DNA of 8,803 nucleotides, taken from contig PABS01000002.1 of the NCBI GenBank assembly GCA_002699325.1, positions 1-8,803 on the forward strand, written 5' to 3'. The number at the start of each line of letters is the position of its first letter. The first letter of the stretch is position 1. The notes beneath the pieces were generated by a model. That model worked only from the letters and a program-made list of their open reading frames with translations. It did not search any database and was not told the DNA's origin. A program made the position numbers and the translations under genes. The stretch comes from Ponticaulis sp. (lineage in GTDB: Bacteria; Pseudomonadota; Alphaproteobacteria; Caulobacterales; Hyphomonadaceae). Shown here piece by piece: positions 6,166 to 8,803 of this stretch.

Positions 6166-7349
6166 TACTCAGCATCCCAGCGAATTCGGCACTGCTCGGT
6201 AAGAAAGTACAGAGCCTGAAGGACCGTGATTCCCGTGACCGAAGAGTCCTCGGCATACTTCGCGCAAATCGGGTCGATCACGTCAGATTGCAGCGCGACC
6301 TGCACCTGATCGTCGGAAGCCCCCTTGCAGATATGCTTCAGATAGATGTTGGTGATGAATCTTTGCTCGACGTCGCTGAGCAGCAGGTCGTGGTCACGAC
6401 GAGCACTCCCTGAGAGACCTTGGCGATAAAAGCTTTGAGCGAACTGATTTTGGTAGTCATTCGCGATCGAGTATTCGTCTTCTCGGTTCGCATCGATCAT
6501 CTTGTCGAGCAATGATCTACGATCATTCTCCGAAGCAACGCTGAAATCTGGTGTCTCAAATGATTGGGTTTGAGCGGCAAATTCAGCTTCGGCCTTCTCC
6601 ACAACCTGCCCGACATGTCTTGCGACACCAAGATACACCTGGTCGTCGCGATCGTCTGGTTTGCATATGGTGATATGATCCTTGTCGACTCCGATAGGGA
6701 CACAGTTTCCAACACCAGGATCGGACGAGCTGCGGTTGACAACCAAAAGACCGAAAACAGGAATGGTCTCGTAGTAGGTGACGGTTTTGAGCTCGGTACT
6801 CGCGTCACAAAGGTCGCGGTAGGCTTGTTTGAGATCGTTCAACACACCCATGCTGTTGGCAAGGAGTTCAATCTTGTTGGAGATCAATCGAGGAAGCACC
6901 TTTTTGCCCAAGGTGGCGAGCGATGCTCCTTCGTGGGGTGTAGCGATAAAGACAACCAGCTTAGTGGACTCAGCAATAGTCTTGTGCCCGGAATCGCTAG
7001 AATCCCGCGCCTTCCTCAATACGGACTTAGTGAGAAGGCCACCCAGGCTGTGCGCCACGAAGATCAGCGGCCGATCTCCAAAGCCTTTCGACGTTAGATA
7101 GTCCAAAACGCTCGCGGCCCGCTCGAACAAGTCCTGCTCCGTTTTTGCAAACTTGCTGGCCGGGTAGCCTAGGCTGTAAACGCCGAGACGCGGGAATAGT
7201 TCGTTGAGCCAAGATGGCCAAAGCTCATCCGACTTGCCGCATTGCCAAGTTTCAGAAGCGTCCCCGCTGAGCCCGTGAACGAAAATCGCATTTGCGACTG
7301 CGTCCTCCGCGTGCGAGATCGTCTTCAAATAACTACTTTGGTCACTCAT
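6165..7349 (-). CDS. LmuA-like alpha/beta-hydrolase (lipase/esterase) effector with ABC-3C C-terminal domain
   Basis: This 394-residue protein has two parts. Residues about 15-255 are an alpha/beta hydrolase: oxyanion region FVHGL at 23-27, nucleophile elbow AHSLGG at 99-104 with Ser101, an ATPHEGA loop at 136-142 common in serine lipases/esterases, and probable catalytic His225 in VDKDHITI. The acid residue is not certain. Residues about 270-394 fit the C-terminal domain of ABC-three-component effectors, with a LLSDVEQRFITNIYLKHI helix pair and a final ALYFLTEQCRIRW motif. The substrate is unknown; membrane lipid or another ester are the usual guesses for such effectors, and killing or dormancy of the infected cell is the presumed outcome. 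There is no signal peptide, so it acts inside the cell. It is the first gene of the operon, with a G-rich ribosome binding site (GGGGGGTGG) directly before the ATG. Confidence 0.88.
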   Translation of the reverse strand: MSDQSSYLKTISHAEDAVANAIFVHGLSGDASETWQCGKSDELWPSWLNELFPRLGVYSLGYPASKFAKTEQDLFERAASVLDYLTSKGFGDRPLIFVAHSLGGLLTKSVLRKARDSSDSGHKTIAESTKLVVFIATPHEGASLATLGKKVLPRLISNKIELLANSMGVLNDLKQAYRDLCDASTELKTVTYYETIPVFGLLVVNRSSSDPGVGNCVPIGVDKDHITICKPDDRDDQVYLGVARHVGQVVEKAEAEFAAQTQSFETPDFSVASENDRRSLLDKMIDANREDEYSIANDYQNQFAQSFYRQGLSGSARRDHDLLLSDVEQRFITNIYLKHICKGASDDQVQVALQSDVIDPICAKYAEDSSVTGITVLQALYFLTEQCRIRWDAE

Positions 7350-7392
7350 CCACCCCCCATGGCGCCGAATTATCAGCAGCCGCTATATGCCA

Positions 7393-7398
7393 ATTCTA
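7393..7398 (-). promoter_or_regulatory. possible -10 element for the Lamassu-like operon
   Basis: TAGAAT on the minus strand matches the sigma70 -10 at five of six positions and would start transcription near 7386, about 37 bases before the hydrolase ATG. I see no good -35 at the right spacing, so an activator may be needed, or the true promoter lies elsewhere. Confidence 0.25.
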
Positions 7399-7423
7399 GC
7401 GCGGACGGAATCAAAGCACAGAA

Positions 7424-7439
7424 ATTCTCTCTTGAGAAT
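7424..7439. promoter_or_regulatory. dyad ATTCTC-TCTT-GAGAAT upstream of the Lamassu-like operon
   Basis: Perfect six-base arms with a four-base centre lie between the divergent hydrolase and second nuclease genes, centred about 45 bases upstream of the start expected from the -10 at 7393-7398. It is a candidate operator or activator site. TTCTC/GAGAA half-sites are shared with the dyad at 1591-1603. Confidence 0.35.
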
Positions 7440-7495
7440 ATTGGATTTGACTTCATTTGAAAGTCGTCTCTCAGGCGATTTTATTTTGGGAAGGA

Positions 7496-7594
7496 ATGTG
7501 CGGCATTAGGGCGAAATCCGAAGAACGTAAATCGATGCTTGCTGTGGTCGAGTGCTTCTATGAAGCAGAACGTGAGGTTAAGACGGCGCAATGA
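7496..7594 (+). CDS. possible 32-codon ORF coupled to the second nuclease
   Basis: An ATG at 7496 opens 32 codons that end in a TGA overlapping the nuclease ATG in an ATGA arrangement (7591-7594). The peptide begins MCGIRAKSEERKSML and is mostly charged and helical. The frame stays open back to 7451, so a TTG at 7457 could give 45 residues. GGGAAGGA touches the ATG directly, too close for a normal ribosome binding site. The following nuclease has only a distant, weak site of its own, which makes coupling attractive. It could be a leader, a tiny regulatory peptide, or chance. I do not recognise the peptide. Confidence 0.25.
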   Translation: MCGIRAKSEERKSMLAVVECFYEAEREVKTAQ

Positions 7595-8343
7595 TTACAG
7601 AGAGCATTCCCGAAAACTGGCGCGATCTCCAAGCATGCGTAGCTGAGATCCTCAGCCAGTGTGGTTTCAATGTGGACTTGGAGCGAGTCATTGAGCTCGG
7701 GCGAGGCAGGGCGGAAATCGACGTATATGCCGAGGAAACGCATCGCGACCGGCTCAACCGGATCATATGCGAATGCAAATATTGGAAAGCAGCGGTACCT
7801 CAGCAAATCGTGCATGCGTTTCGGACCGTCACTAGCGATGTCGGAGCCAATGCGGGCTACATTATCGCGCTAAGCGGCTTTCAGTCCGGCGCTCATGAGG
7901 CGGTCCAGCGCACTAATTTGCGCCTTGTGACATGGCAGGAATTCCAAGACGAGTTTGAGACAACCTGGCTCGATACGTTCTTCGCACCGACAATTACGAC
8001 TGAGCTCGATGCCCTCATGACTTACACTGAACCATTCGCTCCAGCATGGTTCGACAAGCTTACTGAGACTGAACGCGAGGCATATGTAGCGCTCGCCCAA
8101 GAGCACGTACCACTTGGTGTGCTAGCAATGCGCCTCTCCATATATCACCAAAAACTCAGTCCGGGCGATTTTCCGTTGCTACCAATCCGTGGAAGCAAGC
8201 TCGAGACAGAGATACCGAATCTACCCGACAGTCTCTTGGATGCGAAAGGCTACGCCGAGTTGTCTTCGGATCTGCTCAAGCTCGGAACCGCTGCTATCAG
8301 TAAATTCAGAGCATACCGCGACCTCGCATTGGAAAGATCCTAG
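7591..8343 (+). CDS. Mrr-like PD-(D/E)XK restriction endonuclease
   Basis: This 250-residue protein has an N-terminal Mrr-like nuclease domain at about 8-125. It begins NWRDLQACVAEILSQCGF, a helix typical of the fold, with Glu19 a likely acidic helix residue. The active-site strand pair is Asp44 (in AEIDVYA) and Glu61-x-Lys63 (in CECKYW), followed by a QQIVHAF helix and an AGYIIALSGFQSGAHEAV stretch that closes the core. Here the motif is E-x-K, unlike the Q-x-K of the larger nuclease at 1698-3407. Residues about 130-250 are helical and unrecognised; they might bind DNA or a partner. No methyltransferase is nearby, so a type IV-like or accessory nuclease role is the best guess. It is divergent from the Lamassu-like operon with 241 bases between starts. 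It has only a weak GTGAGG about a dozen bases before the ATG. Confidence 0.85.
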   Translation: MITESIPENWRDLQACVAEILSQCGFNVDLERVIELGRGRAEIDVYAEETHRDRLNRIICECKYWKAAVPQQIVHAFRTVTSDVGANAGYIIALSGFQSGAHEAVQRTNLRLVTWQEFQDEFETTWLDTFFAPTITTELDALMTYTEPFAPAWFDKLTETEREAYVALAQEHVPLGVLAMRLSIYHQKLSPGDFPLLPIRGSKLETEIPNLPDSLLDAKGYAELSSDLLKLGTAAISKFRAYRDLALERS

Positions 8344-8640
8344 CGAGTGCACGCGAATTTCGGGTGAAGTGGCGTTAGGATTGGCGCGAGACGTTTCTGA
8401 AATACAGAGAAACAGGTTCGCGGCTACATTCAGCGCATGTCTTGCCGAACTTCAGCTTTTGGGAGCTGCTCAAGGTCGACTTAATGTCCGAAATGAGGGC
8501 GCATTTCCGCCGATGGCTTGCCTGACTGATCGGCAGATCTCTGGACGAGAGCTCCGTCATCGAAAGACCGATGAAAAGGCTGGAAAAAGTTCTGCGAAGT
8601 GACGACTGCTCGCGCTTTGTCGCCGTCAATCTCCGCCCAT
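8344..8640. other. intergenic with a decayed repeat, no gene found
   Basis: ORFs can be drawn here on both strands but none has a ribosome binding site or recognisable protein pattern. A hairpin GTTTCT/AGAAAC lies at 8393-8413. The stretch 8446-8490 is a diverged copy of a segment at 3478-3520: 14 of 15 bases match at the start, and GGTC-x-AC and TCCG follow in the same order. This suggests remnants of a dispersed intergenic repeat. Confidence 0.4.
8446..8490 (+). repeat. diverged copy of the intergenic repeat at 3478-3520
   Basis: CGAACTTCAGCTTTT at 8446-8460 matches CGAACGTCAGCTTTT at 3478-3492 in 14 of 15 positions. GGTCGAC (8474-8480) corresponds to GGTCAAC (3504-3510), and a TCCG follows in each. 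Spacing differs by a few bases. The alignment was made by eye; two copies at this length could still be coincidence. Confidence 0.3.
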
Positions 8641-8641
8641 A

Positions 8642-8761
8642 ATATGCGATGACATATGAGGATTCAGAAATTTATGCCTCTACATATTTCTGTTGCCCCT
8701 CTCACAAATAAGAGTATATGCTAAAACATATATACGTCGATCAACATATGCAGAAACATAT
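8642..8761. promoter_or_regulatory. array of four ATATGC-N4-ACATAT dyads (operator array)
   Basis: Copies lie at 8642-8657, 8672-8687 (first base T instead of A), 8716-8731 and 8746-8761. Each is an ATATG-N6-CATAT inverted repeat. Start-to-start distances are 30, 44 and 30 bases, so there are two pairs with the same internal spacing, about three helical turns. The last ends two bases before the ATG at 8764. The arrangement is typical of operators for a dimeric, cooperatively binding repressor. Confidence 0.7.
8693..8722 (+). promoter_or_regulatory. possible promoter inside the operator array
   Basis: TTGCCC at 8693-8698 and TATGCT at 8717-8722 are 18 bases apart, and the -10 overlaps the third dyad. 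Transcription would start near 8729, leaving dyad four in the short leader ahead of the ATG at 8764. Each hexamer matches consensus at only four of six positions. Confidence 0.35.
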
Positions 8762-8763
8762 TT

Positions 8764-8803
8764 ATGAGCACGGCAATCGAAGACATCGCCGCAAGCATCA
8801 AAG
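8764..8803 (+). CDS. start of a gene cut by the window end, possibly an HTH regulator
   Basis: An ATG at 8764 opens 13 codons reading MSTAIEDIAASIK before the window ends. This opening resembles small Cro/C1-type or HipB-like helix-turn-helix regulators, whose first helix often reads like IAASI-[RK]-x-A-R. The four dyads immediately upstream would suit a self-repressing regulator of that type. No Shine-Dalgarno sequence is evident; the last dyad occupies that place. With only 13 residues the family cannot be settled. Confidence 0.5.
   Translation, partial: MSTAIEDIAASIK

Noticed and set aside
8189..8602. 137-codon plus-strand ORF overlapping the end of the second nuclease
   Set aside because: Its first 50 codons lie in another frame of the nuclease, which clearly codes, and the rest has no recognisable pattern.
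8375..8629. 84-codon minus-strand ORF in the right intergenic region
   Set aside because: It has no ribosome binding site and a serine/arginine-rich composition typical of chance frames, and it covers the diverged repeat.

Overview
The window looks like accessory (defence-island) DNA from an alphaproteobacterium, most likely a sphingomonad. Three things point there. The left edge holds the C-terminal end of a small protein type I associate with Sphingomonadales. A short basic protein beside it is also of a kind common there. Between that protein and a divergent S24 repressor lies a perfect alphaproteobacterial LexA box (GTTC-N7-GTTC). The lineage call rests on recall of families plus this box; no housekeeping gene or rRNA is present to confirm it.

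Layout from left to right. Positions 1-141 (+) are the end of a small DUF6961-like gene. Positions 26-334 (-) are a small basic DNA-binding-like protein, and 445-1080 (+) is an S24/LexA-type self-cleaving repressor; the two are divergent and share a control region with a LexA box inside a sigma70-like promoter and a second palindrome. Positions 1306-1518 (-) are a DUF3892-like small protein, divergent from 1698-3407 (+), a coiled-coil plus Mrr-type PD-(D/E)XK restriction endonuclease. Positions 3408-3727 form a convergent intergenic region rich in inverted repeats. Positions 3728-7349 (-) are a tightly overlapping three-gene operon: alpha/beta hydrolase with a C-terminal ABC-3C domain, then a 167-residue middle component, then an SMC/Rad50-like ATPase. 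This is a Lamassu-type (ABC-three-component) antiphage system with a lipase/esterase-like effector. Divergent from it, 7591-8343 (+) is a second, smaller Mrr-like nuclease. The right edge (8642-8761) carries four copies of the dyad ATATGC-N4-ACATAT directly upstream of a gene that begins at 8764 and runs off the window.

How the parts may work together. The Lamassu-like operon is self-contained: the SMC-like ATPase is the presumed DNA sensor, the middle component an adaptor, and the hydrolase the toxic effector. The two Mrr-like nucleases have no methyltransferase partner here, so they fit stand-alone, type IV-like restriction or DNA-damage-linked nucleases. The left-hand S24 repressor is probably derepressed or cleaved during the SOS response. 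The right-hand dyads look like operators of a self-regulating helix-turn-helix protein. None of the families is wholly unknown. The least-explained elements are the four-operator array, the structured convergent intergenic region, a diverged intergenic repeat present twice, and a possible tiny coupled ORF in front of the second nuclease.
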